Shown: in pieces, positions 34,948 through 46,600 of the stretch | Layout: each line of letters starts with the position of its first letter | Numbering within the stretch: position 1 is the stretch's first letter | NCBI GenBank assembly: GCA_037976565.1 | Contig: CP137673.1 | Location: forward strand, 2,395,528-2,459,527 | Direction of reading: 5' to 3' | Source: Mesocentrotus franciscanus | Lineage: Eukaryota > Echinodermata > Echinoidea > Camarodonta > Strongylocentrotidae | Length of the DNA stretch: 64,000 bases | Position numbers and translations under genes: made by a program | Notes under the pieces: model-generated | Told to the model about the DNA's origin: nothing | What the model saw: only the letters and a program-made list of their open reading frames with translations | Database searches by the model: none

Positions 34948-36299
34948 CAGGGGCGGATCCAGCCGGCGGCAGGAGGGGGCCCAATTCGTAATTTTTTTGG
35001 TGCTATTTTGAACCCCCGTAAGTGATGTTTTCCTGGTATCTACTAACACAATGGACACCATAAAAAGCAGTGCATGATAACGTCTTTTTAATTAAATCAA
35101 GTAACAGTTTAAACAGTTTGACCCAATGACGATGCAGAGCATCGTCCACGAGCCGCGTAGCGGCGAGGAGATTTTTTTTTTTTTTTTTGGGGGCTATTTT
35201 GAACCCCCGTCAGTGATGTTTTTCTGGCATCTACAAACACAATGGTGACCATAAAAAGCCGTGCATGATAACGTCTTTTTAAATCAAGTAACAGTTTAAA
35301 CAGTTTGACCCAATGACGATGCGGAGCATCGTACACGAGCCGCGTAGCGGCGAGGCGATTTTGGGGGCTATTTTGAACCCCCGGCCGTCAGTGATGTTTT
35401 CCTGGCATCTACTAACACAATGGTGACCATAAAAAGCCGTGCATGATAACGTCTTTTTAAATCAAGTAACAGTTTAAACAGTTTGACCCAATGACGATGC
35501 AGAGCATCGTCCACGAGCCGCGTAGCGGCGAGGAGATTTTTTTTTTTTTTTTTGGGGCTATTTGAACCCCCGTCAGTGATGTTTTCCTGGCATCTACTAA
35601 CACAATGGTGACCATAAAAAGCAATGCATGATAACGTCTTTTTAATTAAATCAAGTAACAGTTTAAACAGTTTGAACCAATGACGATGCGGAGCATCGTA
35701 CACGAGCCGCGTAGCGGCGAGGCGATTTTTTTTTTTTTTTTTTTGGGGGCTATTTTGAACCCCCGTCAGTGATGTTTTCCTGGCATCTACTAAGACAATG
35801 GTGACCATAAAAAGCAATGTATGATAACGTCTTTTTTAAAGCAAGTAACAGTTTAAACAGTTTGATCGTCTATGAGCCGCGTAGCGGCGAGGCGATTTTT
35901 TTTTTTTTTTTTTTTTGGGGGGGGGCTATTTTGAACCCCCGTAAGTGATGTTTTCCTGGCATCTACTAACACAATGGAAACCATAGAAAGCAGTGCATGA
36001 TTACGTCTTTTTAAATCTAGTAACAGTTTAATAACCAGTTATATCCAGAGTTATCATATGTTTGGTTAAGTTATCAGATGAGTTGAATATCCTCTCTGCA
36101 CTTGAAAGGTTTCTCTCCAGTGTGCGTTCTTTCTTTTCTTTTTTTGGCGGCCCAAGGGGTAAAACCCTAACCCCCGTAGATCCGCGCCTGAGCGGGGGGT
36201 TAGAGCACTATTTTTTTCTCCTTTCTCCCTTTTTTTCTTCTTTTTTTTTTTTTTGGGGGTCAGGGGCCGGGCCCGTCGGCCCCCGTGGATCCGCGCCTG
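34948..36299 (-). mobile_element. hAT element (1.35 kb) with exact 8-bp target-site duplication
   Basis: Inverted ends CAGGGGCGGATCC and GGATCCGCGCCTG (12 of 13) are flanked on both sides by GGCTCCAA (34940-34947 and 36300-36307). Inside, in minus orientation, are five to six 180-bp units (34985-36030) and the zinc-finger fragment (36041-36132). No transposase. TIR style and 8-bp duplication place it in the hAT superfamily. Confidence 0.9.
36041..36132 (-). pseudogene. captured C2H2 zinc-finger fragment, copy 3 (frameshifted)
   Basis: Minus strand reads [11 protein letters not shown], then a frameshift at the CKYC knuckle (GTGCAGAGAGGATATTC), with the TKHMITLDI end still visible. More decayed than the plus-strand copies. 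Confidence 0.75.
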
Positions 36300-36664
36300 G
36301 GCTCCAACACCCACGAGCGGTTGAAGACTCTATAAAATAATACATTTATATAGTAGTTGCGTATTTTCATAGGCTGTTTGGTAGAAAATTTAACACGATG
36401 ACGTCAGATTGGACAATGAAAGTCAAGACAGGGGCAAAGATAAAGACAAAGATTAGGAAAAGGGCAAAGACAAACCAAGGACCATAGTGCAGAAATAATA
36501 ATGGGAGAGAAATGTAAGGAGAGAGGTGAGAGTAGAGAGAACCAAAAAACACGAGGGATGAAAGGTCCACGGTTAGTTCGTACGATTTTTTTTTTACTAT
36601 AATGTAAATGAGAATTAATATCAGCTGGGGTATAATTCACAACTAAAGAGATGTAATTAGGCTT

Positions 36665-36915
36665 TATATGATGGTAATAGGAACCGTTTGAGTTTTGATT
36701 TGAAGGAAGGGAGGCTTGATGCATTTATAATGGTATCATTAAGGGTATTCCAAAATCTCGGGCCGGTGAAAACAACAGTATAATGGGCTAGAATAGTTCT
36801 CATCAATGATAAATGAAATTCATTGATTCGCCGGGTGGGATAGTTATGACTTGTTTTGTTTCAATGAAATATCTGATCAAAAACTTTAGGTAGATTTTTG
36901 TTATTGTAGCGGAAC
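36665..36915 (-). mobile_element. LINE ORF2 C-terminal remnant
   Basis: The minus strand encodes a degenerate tail with NYPTRRINEF, TGPRFWNTLNDTI and SSLPSFKSKLKRFLL, the common end of CR1/Jockey-like ORF2 proteins. It has an in-frame stop and a frameshift. Confidence 0.75.
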
Positions 36916-37264
36916 ATAAATTGACCAAGCTGAAAAAAAATATGAGTCTTTCACTTTTAGCAATTCACTTGAAGAAAAAAAAATAGTCAGTGTGCGCGCG
37001 CGGATTGAGTTTGAAAATAATTTCTTTTGAAGCAATAATATTTTGTCTAAAAGCGACTGATGAGTGTTTTGAGGGCTGTGAGTCTATTTTGAGGTCCCGC
37101 TTAACAACCCGCTCTAATCAATTTTGTTTGCACCCCGAAAAATGGCCTTCCTTTTAGATCTTGGATTTTAACATGTTTTTCTTGTTTCTTCAGAATAGTA
37201 CCTCACAATCTTAATTATTCTCGCTATAAAGTGCAAATCCCAGGTGCAAAATGTATTGAAATAA

Positions 37265-37270
37265 TTTATT
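37265..37270 (-). terminator. possible polyadenylation signal of the GTPase gene
   Basis: TTTATT on the plus strand, i.e. AATAAA on the minus strand, about 170 nt after the stop codon. Confidence 0.5.
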
Positions 37271-37436
37271 TTTTCATCTAATGATAGTCCTAATCATGGG
37301 TACTCTTTTTCTTCCCGAATGACCCTTAAACATGGGTTTGGGTTAGGAGACGTCAGCCGCACGCCCCCGTCCAAACCAAATCTGAGAACCCCTCCCCCCT
37401 CCCCCTCACCCCCGGGCTCAATGAATGAAGGGCGAA

Positions 37437-37689
37437 TCACAAAATTATGCATCCGCCTTTAGTCTCCTTGTGCTGCATTACCATATCCCCGACAATGGTG
37501 CATTGATGGAGGGCTTTGAGCAAAACTACATGCTTCTCGGTGTCATATTCGTGGCTATCACTGGTGTAATTCTCGAGCTCGTAGACGTAGTCAATTCCCT
37601 GGATCTGCAGACCGCTTTTAAATCCCAAAAGCTCCTCCTTCCTAACATCTGGGTGACTCCATGCGTAATGATGACAATAGGTGGATAGC
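37437..37689 (-). CDS. GTPase exon 4 (G4 region and CaaX tail)
   Basis: 253 nt from the acceptor ACATTTTGTCAG to TGA at 37437. In the entry frame it reads YPPIVIITHG; one frame over it continues SHPDVRKEELLGF ... YVYELENYTSDS ... KETKGGCIIL. The switch falls at the GGA after the THG codons. Confidence 0.8.
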
Positions 37690-40600
37690 CTGACAAAATG
37701 TGAAATTGGTATAGGAGTCTTACATATATTTTCTCCTTCAACTTTTGCGTCAAAATTGCAACAGGGTTCTTTCTACAAAATAATATATGCCCTATTATAA
37801 TGATATTAACTGGATATGTATGCTTATTACACCCAGGGGCGGCGATCCTGGGGACGGGGACACGTCCCCCTCAATTTTTTAGGGGAGATCATCCCCTGAA
37901 AATTTGAAAAGTGCAAAAAAAAATGTATAGCACATACTGACTAAAGGCTGCAACACACTTTTAGGCTCTGGAGGGCCCAAGAGTGCAGCGTTTAGACAAA
38001 TAAAAATGCAAAAATCTTCTCACTCGGGAGCTACGCATAATATCCTTCAAAATGTACAAGTTTAATACCGAGAAAAGTGAAGTGTGGACAAAAGTATATT
38101 GCTTGTTTTTATACTATTGTTTTGCTAAGGAATGTAATTTTTTAATACAACAAAACTTCAAAAACCTGTGAGGGGGTAGTCACTTCCGTCACCTTCACCC
38201 CTCTCGTTCACTATGCTCCCTCGCACTTGCGTACTGATGGGGGGCTTGGGGGCAGTTCCCCCCAAATAAAATTCAAACGTGGTTTATTTCTAATTCGATA
38301 CCAGTGAGTTACAAATGTTGCTGAAATGGAATGATTTTTCCCTGAGCTTCCGGGGGCTCTGCCCTGGACCACCAAGGGCCCTAAGGCGGGCCCCTGGATG
38401 CTCATCTGACCGTTATTAAATGCCTAAAACCCCTGAGCTTCCGGGGGCTCTGCCCCCTGGACCCCACCAAGGGCCCTAAGGCGGCCCCTGGATGCTCATC
38501 TGATCGTTATTTAATGCCTAAAACCCCTGAGCTTCTGGGGGTTCAGCACCCTGGACCCCACTCCAATTAGTGACCTGCATGCCAGTGTCACAAATAAGGT
38601 ATCAAAATATGTTCATCTGACCGTAATTAAATGCCTAAAACCCCTGAGCTTCATGGCTCCGCCCTTAACCCCACGGGGCTTTGCCCCTGGACCCCACGTC
38701 AATTTACGCTCCACTTGCTTCGCTAGCTTTGCTCTACCCGATCGTAAATACTTTAGCCCCCACACTTTGAAAAACGTTCCGCGGGGCCTGCATGTAACAT
38801 GTAAAAGTGGTGGTGATGCGGATTTTTTTTCCTGCCACCCAAACGTTTTTGCTCATTACGCCACTGCTCCTTCGTCCCTCGCATTTCGCCCCCCCCCCCT
38901 GTCATGAAAAGAAATCGCCGCCCCTGATTACACCTATTCCCTTGTTTCCATGATTATTACCTTTATGATCATAAGAAGGGCGAGATGAAAAGCCGCGTGT
39001 TTCTTTCACATTTTCAGTAAGCCTAAAATTATATTAAGGTGTTTTTCCGTCATACGTTCGTTCAAAATGTATGCATGGTCATACAATGGTGTTGGGTTTT
39101 TTTCTTCAGTTTGCTGCTCCTAATCAGTGATGATTGTACTTTTCATTATTGCCACAGTGATTCTTGATCTGTACTGCCATGCTTTGTAAGATTGGTTATT
39201 AAACTTATTGATGTCATTACATTCTTAATTGCACGAACTCAATAAGCGTTGCCGTGTGTTTAAATATCATTCCTGTTTGAAAACCTGACATAACAAAATA
39301 CCAGATTTTAATCATTCATTTATTTATTGGTCCAATGTACATTCAAGCATGATATATTGTTTTGCTCAATTTTTTTGAAAAGACAGACTATAGTATAGAT
39401 ATATTGACTGTTATGAGAGGCATAGCTGTTTCTATATAGGCTCAAGGGGATGTTACATCCTGCTATGACCCCTCGGTGCGCCGCGGCCGAGAGCCGAGGA
39501 ACAGCTATGCCTCGAATATTAAAGCAGTCCATATGTCTTTTATATACCGAATTCACACAAAAATCTACAAAGAATCTTGCCTTATCCTTTTCTTGAGTAT
39601 AAAGATTGGTTAAAACATCACAGAAAATCTGAAACACTGTCTGTTAATCTTCGCTGGAAAGTTGCCTGAAATGTTACGATCATTCGGGAATCGCACACAC
39701 TAAGCAACCAAATCGCACACACACTGTATGGTATCCGCGCTCGCGCACAAAGAAACTTTTTACACGTAAACCAATGGGGTTCTCAGCAAAATGTAACTAT
39801 GCGGCCCGATACCCGGGGCAACGGGCATCTTTGACATTAACTATTGCACGTTACCCGGGGCAACTGGCATAGTTCGTTTTTTGCGGGCATAGCTAAAATC
39901 ACGACTCCAATTTCGACCATTCAGATGACTAGATTTATTCAACATAATAAAGAGAGGTATATAATAGTTTGTATATATTGTATTTGCATTATATAAAGAT
40001 AAAATAATCGATAATAATAGGGTAAATTTATGATAAACATGATATGAATATTGATTTTTGTTAAATCTTGTTTTTCATAAGAATTACATAATTTTCGTAG
40101 TATTTACGTATTTAATTTTTTTTCTCACTTCTTCTTTATTATTACATAAAAGGCATTATGTCAAAAAGTATACATCGTTAAAATCTCATTTCTATAATAT
40201 CCTTGGAATTACCCGTGTTGATTTTCAAATATTGGGTACATACAGATGTTCAAATATAAAAATCACAAGAGAATAGGATATAGCGGCTTTTTTCGTTCTT
40301 CTAAATGAGTCCCAAATTTTTTATTTAGTTTGTCAACAACCATCGAAAATATTCATTTCACTTTTCATGTATACAAATAATGCTAACAATTTCGCAGGTA
40401 AGGTACAATAAAAAAATAAAAAAAAGAATATGTGCAGGCATGGGCGTCAATCGGGGGCAGGGGGTCACGTCCCCAAAAAAAAATAAGGGTGGGGGACACA
40501 ATTTATTATTATTATTATCAAGTATTTGGCGTCACCTGTGCCTGGGAGGCGAAAAGCGGACTGAATCACTGTAAGCTTCGGGTCTCTCCTCCCAGAAATA

Positions 40601-43600
40601 GGGTATGCCCCCAATTGTTGAAGTCTTGTTTTTTTGTAAAATAGACTCTATTCACACTTATATGGAATGCTAGGTTTCATCTTCCTCCTTCAATATTCAT
40701 GACAAAGATAATCTACCAAGGACTTTATTGAAATTAAGTTCATAATCATAATCTTTTTCTTCCCATTTCATTGCAAAATTAATTGTTGGACACTTTTCAT
40801 TGCAAGATTAAAATAATCTGTACAGGGTAAATGAGTTGGCAACAGGCACTCCATAAAAGTGTGGATTAAGCCAGGCTTAACTTAGTACGCGCTATCGGAA
40901 TACCACCCTATGGGTCCAACTTCTTAAAATTGTGCCTTAGATTTTAGAAATAAAGTACAAAGTATGCGCTCTAAATTAGGATTTTGATCAAGGCTATAAC
41001 AAGGGGCGTCGATCTTTTCAGTTCTCTGATTGGCGAAAAATGCTATTATTATAGATCATCAACCAATCATTCGCGCGGATCTCGGTGGTGAGCTAAATGA
41101 GAGTTGATATCATCAACAAAACTGGAAAATAAAACCCCTTATTTGGAAGTCAGGCTGGTCGGAAAATAAGTTGGATCACTTCCCGGGGACACAAACACAG
41201 TGGTTGAGTGGTTGATTTTGTTCCCGTCATTCCAAGTACATGTAGCTGATATGGTCATATTGTGAGATTTCTTGACAAACTTTCAAGAGTGCATCATGTT
41301 TGTGCTACAGTGTGTACATCATGCGCATACATAGACTTTTTGTGACGAAAGATTCAGTAGCGTAGCCAGGGGGGGGTGCCCGGCGCCACTTTTTAGAGGG
41401 CCACCAAATTAACAGTGACACAGACAAAATTAATGAAAATTGGTATTGGTTAAACTGATATAGTTTTTGTCATAAATACGAAATTCATCCTCCATAAGGG
41501 TTTCTAGTACGGTTTCTATATCGAAAATCAATACGATAGCTTCAGTGACAAAGTCGCCCCCTGGGCACCGCCATTTTTACGCCCTCCGTGAGATGGGCGG
41601 CGCCACTTTTGCCCTGGGACCCCGAAAATGTGTAATATTGATAGGTCATTTTTTCAAATTTTCTTAAATTGGCGCCAAAATTGACGCAAATTTAAAATCC
41701 AATGCATATTCACCATCAAAAATTGTCAACGGAAAATAAGTTAATTTTGGTCAGAGCGTGACCCCAAATCGTGCGATAGGTGTTTGAATGGGCTTTATAA
41801 GTTTATCTAAATGTTGACTAAAAGTATTCACCAAATTGTATGAATCCAGTTTTAAAAATACACAATAAATTTACGCCACTAGGCTTACATTTCGGTACTG
41901 AAGATATTTTTAGTATCATAAGTACCGAAATTTTAAAATACCCTCGAAATGTATCAAGTTATTTTGATTTTGAATTGCTTTTCATTTTGGGAGTGAAATG
42001 GATTTTATCTTGTCGTAGCGACTGTCCATTAAATTAATAAAGGCCTATTGGAAAAGGCTAGCTAACCCGGCTATCGAAAAAACGTCATAGTAAGTAGGGT
42101 GTAATAACGTATCGCTGAAACAAAATAACGCAATTTAACGCAAAGCGTAGCATCCCCTCGCTGGGTACAAATGGCCTATAAACGTCAGAACAAGTTACCT
42201 CCATTAGACTATACTATTTTATTACTAGGCATGGGAGTTAACCACATTTTCGCATATATAATTAGGTATTTTTGAATATTTAATGAGCTATGACCTTCGA
42301 ACTTTGACCTACATACTCCGAAATCGAACTAAGGCTGTATTTTGATACCATGTACCTTCATAGTATCAAATTTCATTAAAATCCGTCAAACATTACTAAA
42401 GTTTTCAAATGGAAACCAGATTCGCATATTCAATGAGCTATGACCTTTGACCTACATACTTAGGTTGTGTTTTATGTTGAAAAAGCGGGGGTCCGCCGTC
42501 TCTGCGGAGCGTTATACGGCGTGGGGTCCAGGGAAAAAGCCCTGGCGGGGTTCCAGTTTTTTACGGATTTTTAGACCTTAAAACGCATAGATTTTCTTCC
42601 ATTAATTTTGTCCCACCAGTTTTGCAGCAAAATCAGTTGATATAATGACTCATTATTATCCCTCGCCGACGAACTCGGAGGGGATATAGTAACGCTGCTG
42701 TCTGTCCTTCCGTACTTTCGTTCGTAACAAATCTGTATTTCTTATAGATGCCCTTTACACAATCTTATAAGTGCCTCTTTAAAGGTGCCCCCTTCATCCC
42801 TACTGATAATTCCCCTATTCAAATATTTAACTAGTGCACTTTTCCTTTGTAATAAGTGCCCCTTCCCCTATTGATAAGTGCCCCTTTTCATCTCTGATTA
42901 GTGCCCCTTTTCACCTCTGATAAGTGCCCACTTTTATTTTGACATGTTTTTTTCTTATTCTTATAAGTGTCCTTTTTCTTTTTTAAAACAAAACCCCTTT
43001 CCCTTCTCATAATAAATGCTTCTATTAAATCTGAAAGGTGCCCATTTTTCTTCGATAAGTGCCCATTTTTCTTTGTAATGAGTGCTCCTTTCCATTCTCA
43101 CAAGTGCCCCTATTCTTCTCAGATTAGTTGCCCTTTTCAGGTACAAGAAGTGCCCCTTCCCACCTCTGATAAGTTCCCCTTTACCTCTTATAATTGCCTC
43201 TTTTCAACGCTGAGAGGTGTCCTTTATATTTTGACAAGTGCGTCTTTTCTTTTGTGTGCCCCCTTTTCAGTCTTATAAGTGCCCCTTTTCATCTCCGGCG
43301 AGTGCCCTTATTCAAATGTAGAGGTGCCCCTATTAACTTTGTAATGAGTGCCCATTTTTATCTCTGATAATTCCCCTTTTTACTTTGACACGTGCTCCTT
43401 TTCTTTTCTAATAAGTGTTCTTTTCCCTTTGGATAAGTGCCCCCTTTTCTTTTACCATAACATGTGCTCCTAATTTAAAGCGACTAAGAGCAACTTTTTC
43501 TTTAATTTCAAAAGCTCGCTTGCTCGCACTTAAAGTAGCTAAAATTATGTTTCTTATTAAAGGTCTTTGCAGTCTTTAATGATTAGATTGTGCTTAAATC

Positions 43601-46600
43601 CACATCAGGATTTTCCCCTCACAAACCTCACGCTCGCTCGCAAATGAATATTCAGACCATCACACCCAACTGCAAAGTCTGATGCTTAAGCAGTATCGTG
43701 GACAATGTAAAGAGGGAAACAAATATTGATATCATTCCTGATAATGTAATCAAAATGTAGGGATATATACCAATATCTAAAAATTGTATATTTTCGCCTT
43801 GAGGTTTCCCTTCGTAGATGCCCCTTTTGTCCAGAAAGTGCCCTTTTGTTGGTGACCCCCCACTTTGAAAGGTGCTCCGCTGCCCCTGACGCTCCGCTCG
43901 CTACGCTCCACTTACTCAGATTTCTGTGCCCCCAAAAAAACATATAAAACAGATTGACGCCCTTGTGTGCAGGACATGTTTGTAGTGCCAAGTACATATA
44001 TATAGTTATTAAAATATGTACTTCAAGTGAATATTTATTTTCTTCCATTCAATTTGACAACATATTTGACATCTGTTCAAACAATACAATTTATACTTAG
44101 GAACATAAATATAATTTATGAACATGTATTACAAGGAAGAAGGCGCGAATCCCAGTAAGCAAAGCTTGTAATGGGTACGCCCGAATACACAACTACATAA
44201 TATTCATTATAAATAGAAGAAAGGAAGAAAGGGATAGGCAATGAGTAGGAGAGGATAGAGAGCTTGGAGAAAGAGAAAAGAAGAGGAAAAGAAGAGGACT
44301 GCAACATAGTAGCAATTATGGCATGCACAAACAACACAATGGCAAGATATAGGTGAGGGGTATAATGTGGAAATATTTGACTGCATTTTTGTAGGATCGT
44401 ATGGATAATAAGGATAATACTGGATTTATATCACCCCTACTTCTGTATGAGTATCGATAAAACAGTAATAAAAGATTAACAGGATATATGCATGTATAAG
44501 TAGTTAATAACATGTATAAGTATCTCGTTACAAGTACACATATTAATACAATATGGTATTATGGTATGAATAATATGAATTCAAACCCAATGTCGCTAGT
44601 CAAAAGTTGAGTATTGGTCATTCAATTTATATGTTGTCTCGAAACAATCATAAGAAAGGTTAACTATGTAATACAAAAGAATTCATTGTATTATGTGAGG
44701 GTTTTGAATGATCAAAATGAAAATTGAATCTTGCTCAACGTCCAATTGCACTGCACACAGAAATGGGGATATGGGACTACACATGGAAGTCTGATACGAA
44801 CTTTCCAAATTTCTCGTCATAGTTGAAGAGCAATCCCTTACAGGGGATATTTTACAATTATGTGAATATAAATTATATGAACTCTACATACTATGTTTAT
44901 TGCTCTAAAAACATACCTGTCATCTTCTTAATTTGAGCAATTAGCTCCTTCAGGTCTGAAGCTTTAACACACAGGCCAACAGCACTGATTATGAAGAGAG
45001 TAACAGAAGAGAAAATTATTCAATGCATGATCGTGTTTTTTTAATACTAGAGATAGAGCTATCCTATCGCTTAAGATCTCATTGATAATTTGATATACAA
45101 ATAGGAATTCATATTAATGGGGGGGGGGTCTTAAATACACATACATAGTATGAGCATTAAAAAAAAAAAAGTTTTCATAATCCGATGTCAAATTTGTTTT
45201 GGGGCATGCTCAATTCGTCCCGCACGAGCGGCGTAGCCATTATTATTTCAGTGGTAATACTGGGGGCACAGGAAGCTCATAGTCTGCGAGGGAACACTGC
45301 AACCGGATTTAATTAATGCATTTTGATGAGTGTAAACGAGACTTTATAATACATCACAGCAAGCATGTAGAGTCTTTATGATCCTATTTTATTATACGTT
45401 TTTCTTTTTACTTTTTCGTGCGCTGGGAGGCACTTTTGGCTACCGGAAAGCTTTGGCGGCACAGAGCCGTCATGACCCTCCTCTGGCCGCGTCTTTTCCC
45501 CCCGTAACCTCGCCATCCTATATTTGCGTTGGTACAGTGTGCTGGAGATCAAAATTAAATCGGACAGATTCTGGTCTAAAGCAGTATGTCGCAATGATTA
45601 TGGACAAGTTACGACCTGGGTAGTCATTCGTTTACGGTAAGCCTCCGGATTTTGTCGCAATGTCATTTATTTTAAGTAAACTTAGCTTTGCACTTGTAAT
45701 TTTGTATGAAATCTCATATTTGATGAATTATCGCATCAGATTCTGTGTGCGTGCGTTTCATGAATATTGATGACTAGCACATGACGTATGGTTCCTATTG
45801 AGCCAATCAAATGCAGCGACAGGATGGCTAGGTTACGGAAAAAAGACGCCCTCTGGCCAAGCCCCTGTCTCATAGAAGGCACGGTTTTGTGTGGATTGAA
45901 TAATTCATGACCCCAGTGAGACCCTCCCCCTCCCCCATTTTTTTCAATGTGGTGACGACAAAATATGTATGAGTTATAAATACCTGAATACGAGTACTAT
46001 ACAATGGATCTCGCAGTCTTTACTCCCTCGAATCGCCCTTTCTACCCCGGACACGAGGCTTCGGATATAACTGACTTCCCATTCAACGTCTTGCCGACCA
46101 TCACCGTACACTCCAGCTATGAATTCAAGTGAACACGGTTATTTAGTCAGCATTAGTAGTAATTGGCTCACACAAGTAATTAGTATTATCGCTATCACCT
46201 ATACTCCCAAGATGCCCGGATGTAGCCTCTTGGACGTCATTTCGCGCCACTTCCTGGACTTACATACTTCCGGTGTCCGTCGGGCGCCCGCGGTACACTG
46301 ATTATGCATGCGCATTGAACGTACGTACGTGTCCAAAAGCTATTTCTAGGGGTTCACAAAGCCATTTTGCAATGACAAATGACAAAAATCAGTGTCAAAT
46401 CTGCTGATAACCAATGAGAAGCAAGGATTTCAGTAGCTTATAACAAAAACTGTCATTTGTCACTGATGACAAGTTTTGTGAAACGGGGCCCAGGTTCTTA
46501 GTTTTTGTGATGGCAGCAACGAAAAACAGGAGAAAGATACTCCAAGTCATATCGACGATCATATTGAATTTAACAATGGAAGGTCCTTCTCGTAACTTTT

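Noticed and set aside
35109..35817. 149-codon frame with repeated VLVDARKTSLTGVQNS
   Set aside because: Translation of the roughly 180-bp tandem repeat; the frame depends on A-run length and is not kept between arrays.
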